Numbered from the stretch's first letter, positions 34,851 through 43,912 are shown. The stretch is 64,000 nt of DNA from Halorhabdus salina (GCF_013839425.1 NZ_JACDNP010000001.1:124001-188000), one strand, 5' to 3'. Translations and numbers: made by a program. Notes: generated by a model not told the origin, from the sequence alone.

Positions 34851-35282
34851 GTCAGCAGATAGGTTGGGTGAACCCATAAGTGTAGTGTGAGAGGCACAGT
34901 CGCCATTCGAGCGCGACTGCGTTCACGGTTTGCCCACGATCATCGGGTGAGCGAACCGAAGCCCGGCCCCGGCGAGCGATAAGGCTTTGTGGGGCGGGTT
35001 GCGTGACTCTGTACCATGAGCGGGGCCCGACGGGGAACCGACTGCACGTACTCCATCTGGACGAACAGGCATCGGACCCGGCTGCCGGACTGGTGATCCT
35101 GAGCGTCTGTGATGGCAACGTTCGCCGACGTGAACGTATCCCATTCGTCCGTCGATCAGTGACGTCGCGTTCCAGTCAGTACCCGACCAGAGCAAAGCGA
35201 GCGGTGAACCCCTGCACGGTCGAGACAGGCTACGTTCACCACTTTCGCGACCGTTAAACGGCTCGCCACCGAACTGTGAGCC
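34851..35282. other. 432-base intergenic region with no supported gene
   Basis: Several short frames cross the region on both strands, but none shows a domain, promoter or sustained codon bias. The left end holds the promoter of the receiver-PAS gene, and the right end holds TTAAAC (35254-35259), which fits the thioredoxin-fold gene. Nothing else is recognisable. Confidence 0.6.
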
Positions 35283-35657
35283 ATGCCACTCGAAACGCTA
35301 GAACCCAATCCGGTCTGGAACGCTGACGCTCACGAAGACATTGTCGAAACCCTGGCGAGGGTTGGGGACGTAACGTACCGCGTATGGGGCGGTGACTGGT
35401 GTGGCGACTGTCGATCACTGCTGCCGGACTTTGGTGCCGCGCTCGAAGCCGCAGGCGTCCCCGAAGAACGCATCGAACACCACCCTGTCGACCAGGACAA
35501 GGAGGGCGAGGGTGTCGAGGAATACGGGATCGAATACATTCCGACGGTCGTCGTCGAGCGCGACGGAGAAGAGCTCGCCCGCTTCGTCGAGGACGAGGGT
35601 CAACCGATCGCCAGCTATCTGGCGAGCCAACTCGAATCAGTCGAGTCGGCGGTCTGA
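35283..35657 (+). CDS. Thioredoxin-fold protein, WCGDC active site
   Basis: The 124-residue protein has the active-site motif WCGDC (C40, C43) and the cis-proline region YIPTVVV. The variant Gly-Asp pair between the cysteines differs from classical thioredoxin (Gly-Pro) and occurs in small archaeal thioredoxin-like oxidoreductases. It is cytoplasmic, without signal peptide. It faces the DUF255 gene, which also carries a thioredoxin domain; the two are convergent, 12 bases apart. Confidence 0.88.
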   Translation: MPLETLEPNPVWNADAHEDIVETLARVGDVTYRVWGGDWCGDCRSLLPDFGAALEAAGVPEERIEHHPVDQDKEGEGVEEYGIEYIPTVVVERDGEELARFVEDEGQPIASYLASQLESVESAV

Positions 35658-35669
35658 CCCGGAATCGCG

Positions 35670-37871
35670 CTATTCGTCACCGTCAAACCACGCAAGTGCC
35701 GACTCGACGTCGGAAAGCGGGCGTGAACAGGTGAAATCCTGGCAAGCGTAGATCGTCGGCCGGCCGTCCTGGGCCGCTCGCTCGGCAAATATCGGCGGAG
35801 CCGTCTCGTGACCGAACTGGTCGAGCCACGCCTTTAGCCCGTCGTCAATCGGCGGTCGCCGGGCCAAGATCCGATTCGGCAGATACGTTCCGCCGATACG
35901 CTCGCGCCACGATTCGGGGACAGTCTCGGCGGCCACCGTCAGCTCGCTTGCCCCACTGGTCGCGTGGTCGGCCGCCAACACCAGCGAGGCATGTTGGAGC
36001 GGATCGGCTGCGATCGCGTCGTGGTGGGTCGATAGCACCGACCGGGCGACCGACTCGAAGCGATCGTGCGGGGCGAACGCCGACAGCGAGAGTAACACGT
36101 CCACTGCGACGCCGGCACTCGACGGGGTCGAGCGGTCGGTCACTTCCTGGGGCCGTGCGAGCAGGTCAGTCCCACCGGCCTCAGTGAAGTACAGTGTTCC
36201 TGGGTCTTCGTCCCAAAAGCGAGACTCGATTTCACGGGCAAGGTCGAGTGCAAATCCGAGGTGGTCGGGGTCGCCAGTCGCCTGATAGCAGTCGAATGCC
36301 CCACGGGCGAGAAACGCGTAGTCTTCCAGATAGCCATCGATCTGGATGTCGCCATCCGCATAGCGGCGTTTCAGCAGTCCATCGTCGCCATCCCAGAGGT
36401 GTTCCCGAACGAATTCGAGTGCCTCGCTCGCTCGAGCTCCCCAGTCGCCATCAAGCGCAAGCGCACCCTCGGCGAGCGCCGAGATTGCCAGGCCGTTCCA
36501 GCCGGCCAGGACTTTCTCGTCTCTCGACGGACGCGTCCGTTCCGAGCGCGCTTCGAACAGTTGCTCGCGGGCCCGTTCGAGGCGCTGTGTGACTTCCTCA
36601 ATATCGAGTTCCGACTGGGTCGCCAGTTCCTCGTGGCCGGCACTGATCGTCAGCACTGTCTGTCCGTCTTCGAAGTTACCGTCCTCGGTGATCCCGAATC
36701 GTTCCAGCGCCAGGGAAGCATCCGTCTCGTCGTCGATCGCCGCCCGGACTTGCTTGGGTGTCCAGACGTAGAATCTCCCCTCTTCACCGTCACTTCGAGC
36801 GTCGAGGGTGCTGTAAAAGCCGCCGCCAGGATGAGAGAGCTCTCGATCGAGGAATTCGAAGGTCTCGCGAGCCACACGGGCGTAGCGCTCCTTCCCGGTC
36901 GCCCGGTAGCCCTCGATGAACGCCCGCGGGATCTCCGCGTTGTCGTAGAGCATCTTTTCGAAGTGTGGGACCGTCCAGGATCGATCGGTCGCATAGCGGT
37001 GGAACCCACCGCCGACGTGATCGTACAGCCCCCCCATCGCCATCGCGTCCAGCGTTTCTGTGAGGACAGCGCTGTATTCTCGGGGTCCAGTGTCCTCCTC
37101 GTCGCTGTCAGCGAGTTCACTGCCGTTGATTCCCTCCAGGCCACCGTTGTCTTTGGTGGGAGTGCCGTCCTCGATTCGGGCCTCAGCACGCCCCAAGAGT
37201 TGTAGGCGCGCCGGCTGTGGGAACTTCGGTCCACCTCGCCCGAAGCCGCCGTGTTCACGGTCGGCCTGCCTGAGGGTCGACGCTGCGGCGGCTTCGAGAA
37301 GCTCGCCGCCTGCGTCGTCGTCGTCCATCTCGGCCGGGGAGTCCGGCGTTCCTTCTAACTGTCCGGCGATCGCATCGGCCCACTGATCGGCTCGCTGTTG
37401 GACATTCTCCCGATCATTTACCCACGTCTCGTTGAGGTCAGCAAGTAACTGCTCGAAGCCCGGCCGTCCGCCTTGCGGATCGGGCGGAAAGTACGTCCCC
37501 ACATAAAAGGGCCGCCTGTCCGGCGTGAGCCAAACTGACAGTGGCCAGCCACCTTGCTGGCCGAGGACCTGTGCGAGCGTCTGGTAAATTCGGTCGACAT
37601 CTGGCCGTTCCTCGCGGTCGACCTTGATCGGAACGAAGTGGTCGTTGAGTGTCTCCGCGACCGCAGGGTCGGAAAAACTTTCTTCCTCCATGACATGACA
37701 CCAGTGGCACGACGAGTAACCGATCGAGAGGAATATCGGACGGTCCTCGCGCTCGGCCGCCTCGAGAGCCTGGTCGTCCCAAGGCTGCCAGTTGACCGGG
37801 TTGTCGGCGTGTTGGGTCAGGTACGGACTCGCCTCGTCGTCGAGGCGGTTTCGATCTGTAGGTGTGGACAT
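35670..37871 (-). CDS. DUF255 thioredoxin-domain protein (YyaL/Spermatogenesis-associated 20 type)
   Basis: The 733-residue protein opens with the DUF255 signature [17 protein letters not shown] and the motif [14 protein letters not shown], holding the CHWC redox pair. A long alpha/alpha-barrel region similar to N-acylglucosamine epimerases and glycosidases ([13 protein letters not shown]) follows. Members are widespread from bacteria to humans; the reaction is unknown. The length is normal for the family. It is divergent from purD over a 100-base spacer. Confidence 0.92.
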   Translation of the reverse strand: MSTPTDRNRLDDEASPYLTQHADNPVNWQPWDDQALEAAEREDRPIFLSIGYSSCHWCHVMEEESFSDPAVAETLNDHFVPIKVDREERPDVDRIYQTLAQVLGQQGGWPLSVWLTPDRRPFYVGTYFPPDPQGGRPGFEQLLADLNETWVNDRENVQQRADQWADAIAGQLEGTPDSPAEMDDDDAGGELLEAAAASTLRQADREHGGFGRGGPKFPQPARLQLLGRAEARIEDGTPTKDNGGLEGINGSELADSDEEDTGPREYSAVLTETLDAMAMGGLYDHVGGGFHRYATDRSWTVPHFEKMLYDNAEIPRAFIEGYRATGKERYARVARETFEFLDRELSHPGGGFYSTLDARSDGEEGRFYVWTPKQVRAAIDDETDASLALERFGITEDGNFEDGQTVLTISAGHEELATQSELDIEEVTQRLERAREQLFEARSERTRPSRDEKVLAGWNGLAISALAEGALALDGDWGARASEALEFVREHLWDGDDGLLKRRYADGDIQIDGYLEDYAFLARGAFDCYQATGDPDHLGFALDLAREIESRFWDEDPGTLYFTEAGGTDLLARPQEVTDRSTPSSAGVAVDVLLSLSAFAPHDRFESVARSVLSTHHDAIAADPLQHASLVLAADHATSGASELTVAAETVPESWRERIGGTYLPNRILARRPPIDDGLKAWLDQFGHETAPPIFAERAAQDGRPTIYACQDFTCSRPLSDVESALAWFDGDE

Positions 37872-37971
37872 GGCCGTCTGTCAGAGTCCGACGGGTAAAC
37901 CCGTGGCGTCGCCGGCGAGGTTCGCACCGCCAAGAGCAACCTTTACACTCCCCTAGTGTGGCCCTTCTCCC

Positions 37972-39264
37972 ATGACAGAAACGGTACTGCTGATCGGGGG
38001 CGGCGGCCGGGAGCACGCGATTGCCCGCGCACTCGCTGACTCGGACTGTGCGCTGTATGCCGCCGCTGGCAACCGCAACCCCGGGATCGCCAGCCTGGCG
38101 GATGGCTTCGAGACGCTGGAGACGACCAATCCAGAAGCCGTCACGACCTACGCCAACAAGGTCGAAGCCACGTTGGCCATCGTCGGTCCGGAAGCACCCC
38201 TCGAGGCAGGTGTCGCCGACGCGCTGGGCGACGCTGGCGTCTATGCCTTCGGTCCACAGCAGGCAGAGGCCCGCATCGAGACAGACAAGGGCTTCCAGCG
38301 CCGGTTCATGGACCGCCACGACATCGCTGGCTGTCCAGACTTCGAGGAGTTCACCGACAGCGAGGCCGCCTGTACGTATATCGATGAGTACGACGGCGAC
38401 CTAGTCGTCAAACCGGCGGGACTTACCGGCGGGAAGGGCGTCCGCGTCATCGGCGATCAGGTGACACCCGCGGAAGCCAAGGCATACATTCGCGACTCCG
38501 ACCACGATCGACTTGTCCTCGAAGAACGCCTCGTGGGAGAGGAGTTTACCGTCCAAGCGCTGGTGGCCAACGGCGACATTCGGGTCACGCCCGCCGTCCA
38601 GGATCACAAACGTGCCTACGAGGGCGACGAAGGACCGAACACTGGGGGAATGGGCTCTTACAGCGACGCGAGCCTCGAACTGCCGTTCATGGACCGCGAC
38701 GAGTATCTCGAAGCCGTCGATATTCTTCAGGAGACCGTCGACGCCCTCGAGGGCTACAAGGGCGTCCTCTACGGGCAGTTCATGCTCACTGCCGACGGGC
38801 CAAAAGTCGTCGAATTTAACGCCCGCTTCGGTGATCCCGAGGCGATGAACACCCTCCCAGTCATGGAGACGGACCTGCTTGATGTGCTCGTGGCAGCCCG
38901 CGAGAACGAGTCACTGCCCCAACTCCAGTTTCAGCCCCAGGCGACCGTCTGCAAATACGCGGTACCCGACGGCTATCCGACTGATCCAGAAGCCGGCGCG
39001 AAGGTCCAGCTCTCGCCCAAGAGTGCGAGTGACGCACTGCTGTACTACGCCAGCGTCGAGGAGCGAGAGGACGGCATCTACACGACGACCTCTCGCTCGT
39101 TCGCCGTCGTCGGCGTCGCCGATTCGATCACTGACGCCGAAGCGATCGCCACCGAGGCATTGGAGAGTGCGGGAACTGAGGGACTGCGCGTTCGCTGGGA
39201 CATCGGCACGCCCGATCTGGTGCAGTCGCGACTCGGTCACATGGACGAGCTGCGCGGTGAGTGA
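37972..39264 (+). CDS. purD: Phosphoribosylamine-glycine ligase
   Basis: The 430-residue ATP-grasp enzyme has the N-terminal LLIGGGGREHAIARAL loop, the ATP-grasp segment KPAGLTGGKGVRV and the metal-site block EFNARFGDPEA. It joins glycine to phosphoribosylamine in purine synthesis. The length is normal. The gene is single on its transcript; the downstream region leads into the toxin-antitoxin island. Confidence 0.97.
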   Translation: MTETVLLIGGGGREHAIARALADSDCALYAAAGNRNPGIASLADGFETLETTNPEAVTTYANKVEATLAIVGPEAPLEAGVADALGDAGVYAFGPQQAEARIETDKGFQRRFMDRHDIAGCPDFEEFTDSEAACTYIDEYDGDLVVKPAGLTGGKGVRVIGDQVTPAEAKAYIRDSDHDRLVLEERLVGEEFTVQALVANGDIRVTPAVQDHKRAYEGDEGPNTGGMGSYSDASLELPFMDRDEYLEAVDILQETVDALEGYKGVLYGQFMLTADGPKVVEFNARFGDPEAMNTLPVMETDLLDVLVAARENESLPQLQFQPQATVCKYAVPDGYPTDPEAGAKVQLSPKSASDALLYYASVEEREDGIYTTTSRSFAVVGVADSITDAEAIATEALESAGTEGLRVRWDIGTPDLVQSRLGHMDELRGE

Positions 39265-39340
39265 TCGCGCCCTGGCATTGTCGCTTCGTTCCCCGAGGTG
39301 TGCAGATCACGGATCGTCTCACGCTGGCTGTCCGGAGAAG

Positions 39341-39370
39341 TTTTATGACAATTACAGACATACACTGACA
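39341..39370 (+). promoter_or_regulatory. Promoter and candidate operator of the toxin-antitoxin pair
   Basis: TTTTAT (39341-39346) is the likely TATA box. Starting inside it, the pentamers TGACA (39346), AGACA (39356) and TGACA (39366) recur exactly every ten bases, one turn of the DNA helix. They lie between TATA and the expected start site, where a bound antitoxin would block initiation. The repeat is seen directly; its use as an operator is inference. Confidence 0.6.
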
Positions 39371-39380
39371 TAGCAGATAG

Positions 39381-39740
39381 ATGCCGATCCAGCTACATCC
39401 GGACGATGAGACAGCAGGTTCTCCACCAGTCAAACCGGGGACGAATGCCCACGAACTACTGGTTGTCCTCTTGGAACACCAGGATATGGGATTCAGTCCG
39501 AAGGAACTTGCGGAGTTGACGGACGTAGCCCATTCGAGCGTCCACAAGACGCTCTCCCGAATGGAAGACCGGGGACTCGTCCGGAAAGTTGACTCCTATT
39601 GGGCAGTTGCTGACGACATCGCGGCTTCCGAAGTTGCATCCGTCGTGAGCCTGCAGAGTATTCAGGACGCCTACGGGGATGACGCGTACGGTGACGACGA
39701 GTGGGTGGAGTCGGCCAGCGATCTCGGCGAGAACGCGTAA
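39381..39740 (+). CDS. Winged-helix antitoxin or regulator (MarR-like)
   Basis: The 119-residue protein has a MarR/TrmB-like winged helix at residues about 22-75: the recognition helix lies in AELTDVAHSSVHKTLSRMED and the wing in GLVRKVDSYWAV. An acidic C-terminal tail contains a duplicated YGDDA block. It is immediately followed by a PemK/MazF-family gene, with one base position between stop and start. Antitoxins often combine DNA binding with toxin binding through a flexible tail, so this is the probable antitoxin and repressor. Confidence 0.8.
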   Translation: MPIQLHPDDETAGSPPVKPGTNAHELLVVLLEHQDMGFSPKELAELTDVAHSSVHKTLSRMEDRGLVRKVDSYWAVADDIAASEVASVVSLQSIQDAYGDDAYGDDEWVESASDLGENA

Positions 39741-40070
39741 ATGGCCTACGCACAGGGGAGCGTGGTCATCGCGCCAGCGACATTCAAAGGCGGCCGACGG
39801 CCATATCTCGTCGTCTCGAATGCAGATCGACCGTTCTTTGGCGACCGGTATACCGTCGCCGTCGTCACGTCGACCGAACGAGAGTCTGCGGTCCCGATCG
39901 CCGAGCAGTCACTGACAGCAGGCGAACTCAAAACCTACCCGAGTTACGTCAGTCCGTGGTCGATGCACGTCTTTCCCGATCAAGAGATCACGAAACGTGT
40001 TGCTCAGGTCGATATGGAGACGATGCAAGCGGTTGCAGAGACGATCCGGACGTTCACTCGCGTGCTGTAA
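39741..40070 (+). CDS. PemK/MazF-family toxin (putative endoribonuclease)
   Basis: The 109-residue protein has the PemK/MazF barrel pattern: GSVVIAPATFKGGRRPYLVV, then VAVVTSTERES and a C-terminal helix (MQAVAETIRTFTRVL). The conserved Arg-Pro and Thr-Ser positions of the catalytic face are present. MazF toxins cleave single-stranded mRNA or tRNA at short sequences and arrest growth. The strict adjacency to the winged-helix gene forms a type II-like module with a non-MazE antitoxin. Whether the nuclease is active cannot be judged from sequence. Confidence 0.82.
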   Translation: MAYAQGSVVIAPATFKGGRRPYLVVSNADRPFFGDRYTVAVVTSTERESAVPIAEQSLTAGELKTYPSYVSPWSMHVFPDQEITKRVAQVDMETMQAVAETIRTFTRVL

Positions 40071-40695
40071 AACGGTGAGTGGCCGTAGCCGTTCGCTGTT
40101 GGTCTACCGAGCCCTCGCTCACTTCGCGCGACTCGGCACCGGCGCTTCTGTATCCGCGCGAACAATGCGAGTGCGGTTCACTCGGCGCGACCCTTGAGAG
40201 CGCCGAGCGTGTTTTTCTCCACGTTTTTGCGCGCCGAGAGGGGCGCCTTGGTGTCCCTCTGGCGGTGCGAACGGCGACTTCGTCGCCGTGAGCAGAGAGT
40301 GGTACCCGCAGCGAACGGAGTGAGTGAGGACACCCGAACGAGTAAAAAGAGGTAGTGCGCCGAAAGACTCGCTTCGCTCGTCTTTCGAGCCCTGCCTCGC
40401 TCCGCTCGACAGGACGCCGGAAGAGCAAGCTCTTCCGTGCCCTCGCTCACTCGCTTGCACTCGTTCGCGAGGACGCCTGAAGACTCTCGTCGGTCGTCTT
40501 CCGAACCCTGCCTCGCTTCGCTCGGCAAGATGCCGAGAGAGCAAGCACTCTCGAACCCTCGCTCGCTTCGCTCGCGAGGACGCCCGGCCGGGAGTTCACC
40601 GAACGGAGTGAGGTGAACGTTGACAGACGAAGTCTGTCAGGAGTGAGCGAAGCCGTCGCCTTCGCGAACTACGGGCGGCGCACGACCGAAGGGAG
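40071..40695. repeat. Stem-loop island B: second run of short perfect hairpins
   Basis: This 625-base gap has no credible gene. It carries perfect inverted repeats at 40271-40289, 40361-40387, 40419-40436, 40479-40501, 40534-40553, 40594-40618 and 40622-40638, with loops often built from CTTCG or AAGC. Frequent CGCTTCGCTCG-like words give the region a patchwork look. The frames that cross it (for example 40119-40544, minus) are palindrome artefacts. It lies between the toxin gene and the tRNA-Gly 3'-end copy. Confidence 0.85.
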
Positions 40696-40717
40696 TGCGC
40701 CGGCCGGGAATTGAACC
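40696..40717 (-). repeat. Direct copy of the tRNA-Gly 3' end (attachment-site-like)
   Basis: These 22 bases are identical to 40824-40845, which are the discriminator, acceptor 3' strand and T-arm part of tRNA-Gly. Identity stops abruptly on both sides. Duplication of a tRNA 3' end is the classic footprint of tyrosine-integrase insertion, giving attL and attR. No integrase gene is present in the window. Confidence 0.75.
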
Positions 40718-40793
40718 AGAGCCAGAGGGTCCTGCTCGTCGCTTCGCTCCTGCGCGGGCTGCCACTGGCAGGGCTCAATTCCCTCATATTACA

Positions 40794-40822
40794 TTTGCCG
40801 CTCACGGGTTGTTCGCGGCAAA
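40794..40822. repeat. 8-bp stem-loop directly beyond the tRNA-Gly 3' end
   Basis: TTTGCCGC (40794-40801) pairs with GCGGCAAA (40815-40822) across thirteen bases. It lies one base past the tRNA 3' end in the direction of transcription. It may help termination or 3' processing. Confidence 0.6.
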
Positions 40823-40823
40823 A

Positions 40824-40894
40824 TGCGCCGGCCGGGAATTGAACCCGGGTCGAGAGCTTGGAAGGCTCTTGTCATACCACTAGACCACCGGCGC
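40824..40894 (-). tRNA. tRNA-Gly (anticodon UCC)
   Basis: The 71-base minus-strand sequence folds as a standard tRNA. Acceptor GCGCCGG pairs with CCGGCGC, with discriminator A. The anticodon stem AGAGC/GCTCT surrounds loop CTTCCAA with anticodon TCC. The T-arm is CCGGG-TTCAATT-CCCGG. CCA is not encoded. No clear TATA box precedes it within fifty bases; instead the upstream side holds partial copies of its own 5' end. It appears to be a used integration site. Confidence 0.96.
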
Positions 40895-41020
40895 TCGTTC
40901 ACTGCGTTCACTCGCGCCGAGCATCGACGGACTGCGTCCGTCTCAACACCGGCGCTCGTTCACTGCGTTCACTCGCGCGCCGAGGATCGCAAATCCGTCG
41001 GATTTGCTCACCACCGGCGC
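40885..41020. repeat. Repeated tRNA-Gly 5'-end fragments upstream of the tRNA
   Basis: A 32-base block covering the tRNA 5' end and its flank (40886-40917) recurs exactly at 40947-40978. A ten-base core, CCACCGGCGC, is seen in the tRNA (40885-40894) and again at 41011-41020. Between them is a perfect hairpin GCAAATCCG/CGGATTTGC at 40989-41007. The rest of the 216-base gap up to 41110 has no gene. Confidence 0.8.
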
Positions 41021-41110
41021 GTGACTGCAACGGAACTCGATCACAGCTACCTGTGTCGAGCCCGCGATTGCATCCGAACGTAACTCAGCCCTCGTTAAGG
41101 GTGTTTCCTT

Positions 41111-41755
41111 TCAGAATGGTTCAGGCCGAACCGTCCCGTAGCAGTTCCCACTCGAAATTTCCAACTCGACCAGCGAAAGATCACTCGCCGCTACGTCTGA
41201 TCTGAACTCTGCAGGCGCATAGATGTGATAAAAGCGCGGCACGGTCTCACTGCCAGGCAGCGTCCACTCGACAGTCGTATCGAAACCAGTCTCCGCGTCC
41301 GCCGCCGCGTCGAATCTGTCGTGAGCCGTGCTCCAGGCACTGACGAGGGCTCGCCCGTCGGAATCGAGGACGCGCGCAAGTTCGTCCAGACTGGCGATCC
41401 GCGCCTCTCGTGACGGGAGATGATGCAGCGTTGCGACGTAGACGGCAAGATCGACACGCCCGCTTGCGATCGGTAGCCGAGCGGCGTCACCGAGCAGCAA
41501 CGAGGCATCGGGAACTCGCTTCGTCGCGGCGTCGAGTAGCGATCGACTCACGTCCACCCCGAGGACTCGATCAGCTCGCTGCTGGAGTGTTTCGACGTGG
41601 CGGCCGTTGCCACAGCCGATGTCGAGGGCCAGATTCGTCTGGGCAGCGTCGTCGACGAACGCCTCGACTTCGGGCCAGGCGTACTCGCGGGTCTTCGAGA
41701 AGTGCTCGCCGATGCGATCGTATGTTTGACGCACGTCCGCGCGGGAGCGATCCAT
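41111..41755 (-). CDS. TRM9-like tRNA wobble-uridine methyltransferase
   Basis: The 214-residue protein begins VRQTYDRIGEHFSKTREYAW, typical of the Trm9/ABH8 family. SAM motif LALDIGCGNGRHVETL, the loop LPIASGRVDLAVYVATLHHL and the late motif RFYHIYAPAEF follow. Eukaryotic Trm9 finishes carboxymethyl modifications at the wobble uridine; archaeal relatives probably act on tRNA, though the product is not known. It starts six bases after the tyrS stop, so it shares that transcript. Confidence 0.85.
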   Translation of the reverse strand: MDRSRADVRQTYDRIGEHFSKTREYAWPEVEAFVDDAAQTNLALDIGCGNGRHVETLQQRADRVLGVDVSRSLLDAATKRVPDASLLLGDAARLPIASGRVDLAVYVATLHHLPSREARIASLDELARVLDSDGRALVSAWSTAHDRFDAAADAETGFDTTVEWTLPGSETVPRFYHIYAPAEFRSDVAASDLSLVELEISSGNCYGTVRPEPF

Positions 41756-41761
41756 CGCCGA

Positions 41762-42799
41762 TCAGTCGTACTTCTCGGGGTAGGCTTTGGCCAGCAGTTT
41801 GGGCTGAGCCATCAGGCGTTCCCGGATCGGGTCGACGATGTCGCCGATGTACTCCCCGGCAGCGTTCTTCAGATCCTGGGGATGGAGTTCCTCGCTGACG
41901 AAGTCGGCTTCCAGGTCCTCGTAGGTCTCGTAGGTGAGGTTCCCACCGTATTCCTCGGGCCGCTCGACGACGAAGGCCTCACCGCGTTCGTCGAGGATCG
42001 GGAAGACGAGATAGCGGACGTACTCGAGCACGCCGTTGCCCTCCACCTCGCCCATCGGGCAGTAGGCGCCACCGATCTTCTCGGCGACTGTTTCGGGATC
42101 GTCCGTGAGTTCGACCTTCGAGGATTCCTCCGAGGCACTCATCTTCCCACCCGTCAGCCCTGAGAGCAGCGGCGCGAAGACACACGTCGGGGCCTTGCCG
42201 CCGTGTTCGGGCAAGATCTCCCGGGAGAGCATATAGATGCCCCGCTGGTCGATCCCGCCGTAGGCCACGTCGGCGTCCAGCGCATCAACGTCCAACGTTT
42301 GCATCAGGGGATAAACCAGCCCGCCGAGATTGGGCGAGTCAGATTCCCGGACGACTTCGCTCGCGGCCCGCTGGGCGCGGGCGATCGTCGTCTCGGCGGT
42401 CATCCGCAGCAGTTCGAGACTGTACTCCCGATCGAGTTCGAACTCGCGCCCGCGCACGAAGGAGATCTGCTCGGGGTCGGCCCCGGCCGCCTCGACCATC
42501 GCCCGGATCGTTTCCTCGTAGTACTCAGACCGCGCTTCCAGGAGGTCAAACGGGCTCTTTGCATCGTCGAGGTGGGCGTGGAGGTCGGCGATCAGTACCG
42601 TCACGTCCATCCCGGCGTGGAGGAAGTCTGCCAGTTTGCGGATCGTCGTGAAGTGTCCGATGTGCATCTCGCCCGTCGGCGCGTAGCCGATGTACACCGA
42701 CGGGTCCTCGCGCTCCTCGAACAACTCCCTGAGTTCCTCCTCGGTGACGACCTCCGCAGTGTTGCGGGTCGCCAGCTCGACGCGCTCGTCCGTGTCCAT
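41762..42799 (-). CDS. tyrS: Tyrosyl-tRNA synthetase
   Basis: The 345-residue class I synthetase has the HIGH-type motif GEMHIGHF, tyrosine-pocket segment YPLMQTLDVDALDADVAYGG and the KMSKS variant GGKMSAS. It lacks the C-terminal RNA-binding domain of the bacterial enzyme, as is normal for archaea. It charges tRNA-Tyr. It is probably co-transcribed with the TRM9-like gene. Confidence 0.97.
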   Translation of the reverse strand: MDTDERVELATRNTAEVVTEEELRELFEEREDPSVYIGYAPTGEMHIGHFTTIRKLADFLHAGMDVTVLIADLHAHLDDAKSPFDLLEARSEYYEETIRAMVEAAGADPEQISFVRGREFELDREYSLELLRMTAETTIARAQRAASEVVRESDSPNLGGLVYPLMQTLDVDALDADVAYGGIDQRGIYMLSREILPEHGGKAPTCVFAPLLSGLTGGKMSASEESSKVELTDDPETVAEKIGGAYCPMGEVEGNGVLEYVRYLVFPILDERGEAFVVERPEEYGGNLTYETYEDLEADFVSEELHPQDLKNAAGEYIGDIVDPIRERLMAQPKLLAKAYPEKYD

Positions 42800-42868
42800 A
42801 CGCGTTCGTCCGGAGTCCGTCCCTAAAACGATTCGTTTCCCGGTTCGGACATCGCCACTGACCGACGA

Positions 42869-43912
42869 TCACTCCTCGCTTTCGGAGACCCGCCGCCGGT
42901 GGACGATCCCCTGGTTGTTCGCTGTGTTGGCGGCGAAATTGCGGAACGCATCGCCCACGTCAAGGTCGGACAGGACGGCAGGCCGCCCTTCGTCGCCGCG
43001 CTGGCGGATCTCGGGATCAAGTGGGATCGAACCCAGGAACGGCATGTCGACGTCGGCGGCGAACTCCTCGCCGCCACCCTCGCCGAAGATGGCGTGGTCG
43101 CTGCCACAGTCCGGGCACTTGAAGGAGCTCATGTTCTCGACGATTCCCAGCACGGGTGTCTCGTGGCGGCCGAACATCTCCAGGCCCTTGCGAGCGTCGT
43201 CGATGGCGACGCCCTGCGGGGTCGTGACGATCACCGCACCCGTGACAGGGACGGTCTGCAGCATCGTGAGTTGCGTGTCGCCGGTCCCCGGCGGGAGGTC
43301 GACGACCAGATAGTCCAGGTCGCCCCATTCGACGTCCTCAAACAGCTGCGTCAGCGTCTGGTGGACCATCGGGCCCCGCCAGATCACGGGGTCGTCCTCG
43401 CCAAGCAAGAAGTCCATGCTCATGAGTTTCATCCCGTGTTTCTCTGGCGGGATGATGCGCTCGTCTTCGGTGGCTTCGGGGCGCTCGTGGGCGTCGAGCA
43501 TCCGCGGGACGTTCGGTCCGTAGATGTCAGCGTCGAACAGCCCGACTCGGGCGCCCCGATCGGCGAGTCCCGCTGCGAGATTGACCGAGACCGTGCTCTT
43601 GCCGACGCCGCCTTTCCCGGAGGCGACGGCGATCACGTTCTGCACGCCGGGCAAGACATCGCCCTCGGCTTCGCGTTCAACCGTCGCTGACAGATCCACA
43701 GCAAGATCGGGTGCTGCATCGCCGATCACCTCGCGAACGCGGTCAGCGATCGCCGTCTCGGTCGGCGAGAAGGGCGCCCCGAGGGCGAGATCGATACGAG
43801 CAGCCCCGTTATCCAGTTCGACGTCGTTGACCAGCCCCAGCGAGACAATATCGTCACCCAGCTCCGGGTCCTCGACCGATTTCAGCAACTCCCGCAGTTC
43901 TGCTTCGTCCAT
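42869..43912 (-). CDS. Mrp/NBP35 ATPase, iron-sulfur cluster carrier
   Basis: From ATG 43912 the 347-residue protein has an N-terminal DUF59/MIP18 domain (LLKSVEDPELGDDIVSLGLV). The deviant Walker A ASGKGGVGKSTV, the switch VVDLPPGTGD and the cluster-binding pair CPDC follow. Mrp proteins form dimers that carry a 4Fe-4S cluster between CxxC pairs and transfer it to target enzymes. The upstream extension of 26 residues is rejected because family members begin near MDEAEL. It is 69 bases upstream of tyrS, in the same direction. Confidence 0.94.
   Translation of the reverse strand: MDEAELRELLKSVEDPELGDDIVSLGLVNDVELDNGAARIDLALGAPFSPTETAIADRVREVIGDAAPDLAVDLSATVEREAEGDVLPGVQNVIAVASGKGGVGKSTVSVNLAAGLADRGARVGLFDADIYGPNVPRMLDAHERPEATEDERIIPPEKHGMKLMSMDFLLGEDDPVIWRGPMVHQTLTQLFEDVEWGDLDYLVVDLPPGTGDTQLTMLQTVPVTGAVIVTTPQGVAIDDARKGLEMFGRHETPVLGIVENMSSFKCPDCGSDHAIFGEGGGEEFAADVDMPFLGSIPLDPEIRQRGDEGRPAVLSDLDVGDAFRNFAANTANNQGIVHRRRVSESEE

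Noticed and set aside
35003-35257. 84-codon plus-strand frame upstream of the thioredoxin-fold gene
   Set aside because: There is no promoter, no domain and no third-position bias; the TATA element at 35254 lies at its end and serves the next gene.
36261-37205. 314-codon plus-strand frame
   Set aside because: Antisense to the DUF255 gene, which has conserved motifs throughout this stretch.
40119-40611. Frames of 95-141 codons on both strands across stem-loop island B
   Set aside because: They consist of palindrome-derived Arg, Ser and Glu runs and overlap each other; the DNA is explained by inverted repeats.
42899-43690. 263-codon plus-strand frame
   Set aside because: Antisense to the Mrp ATPase gene; no domain.
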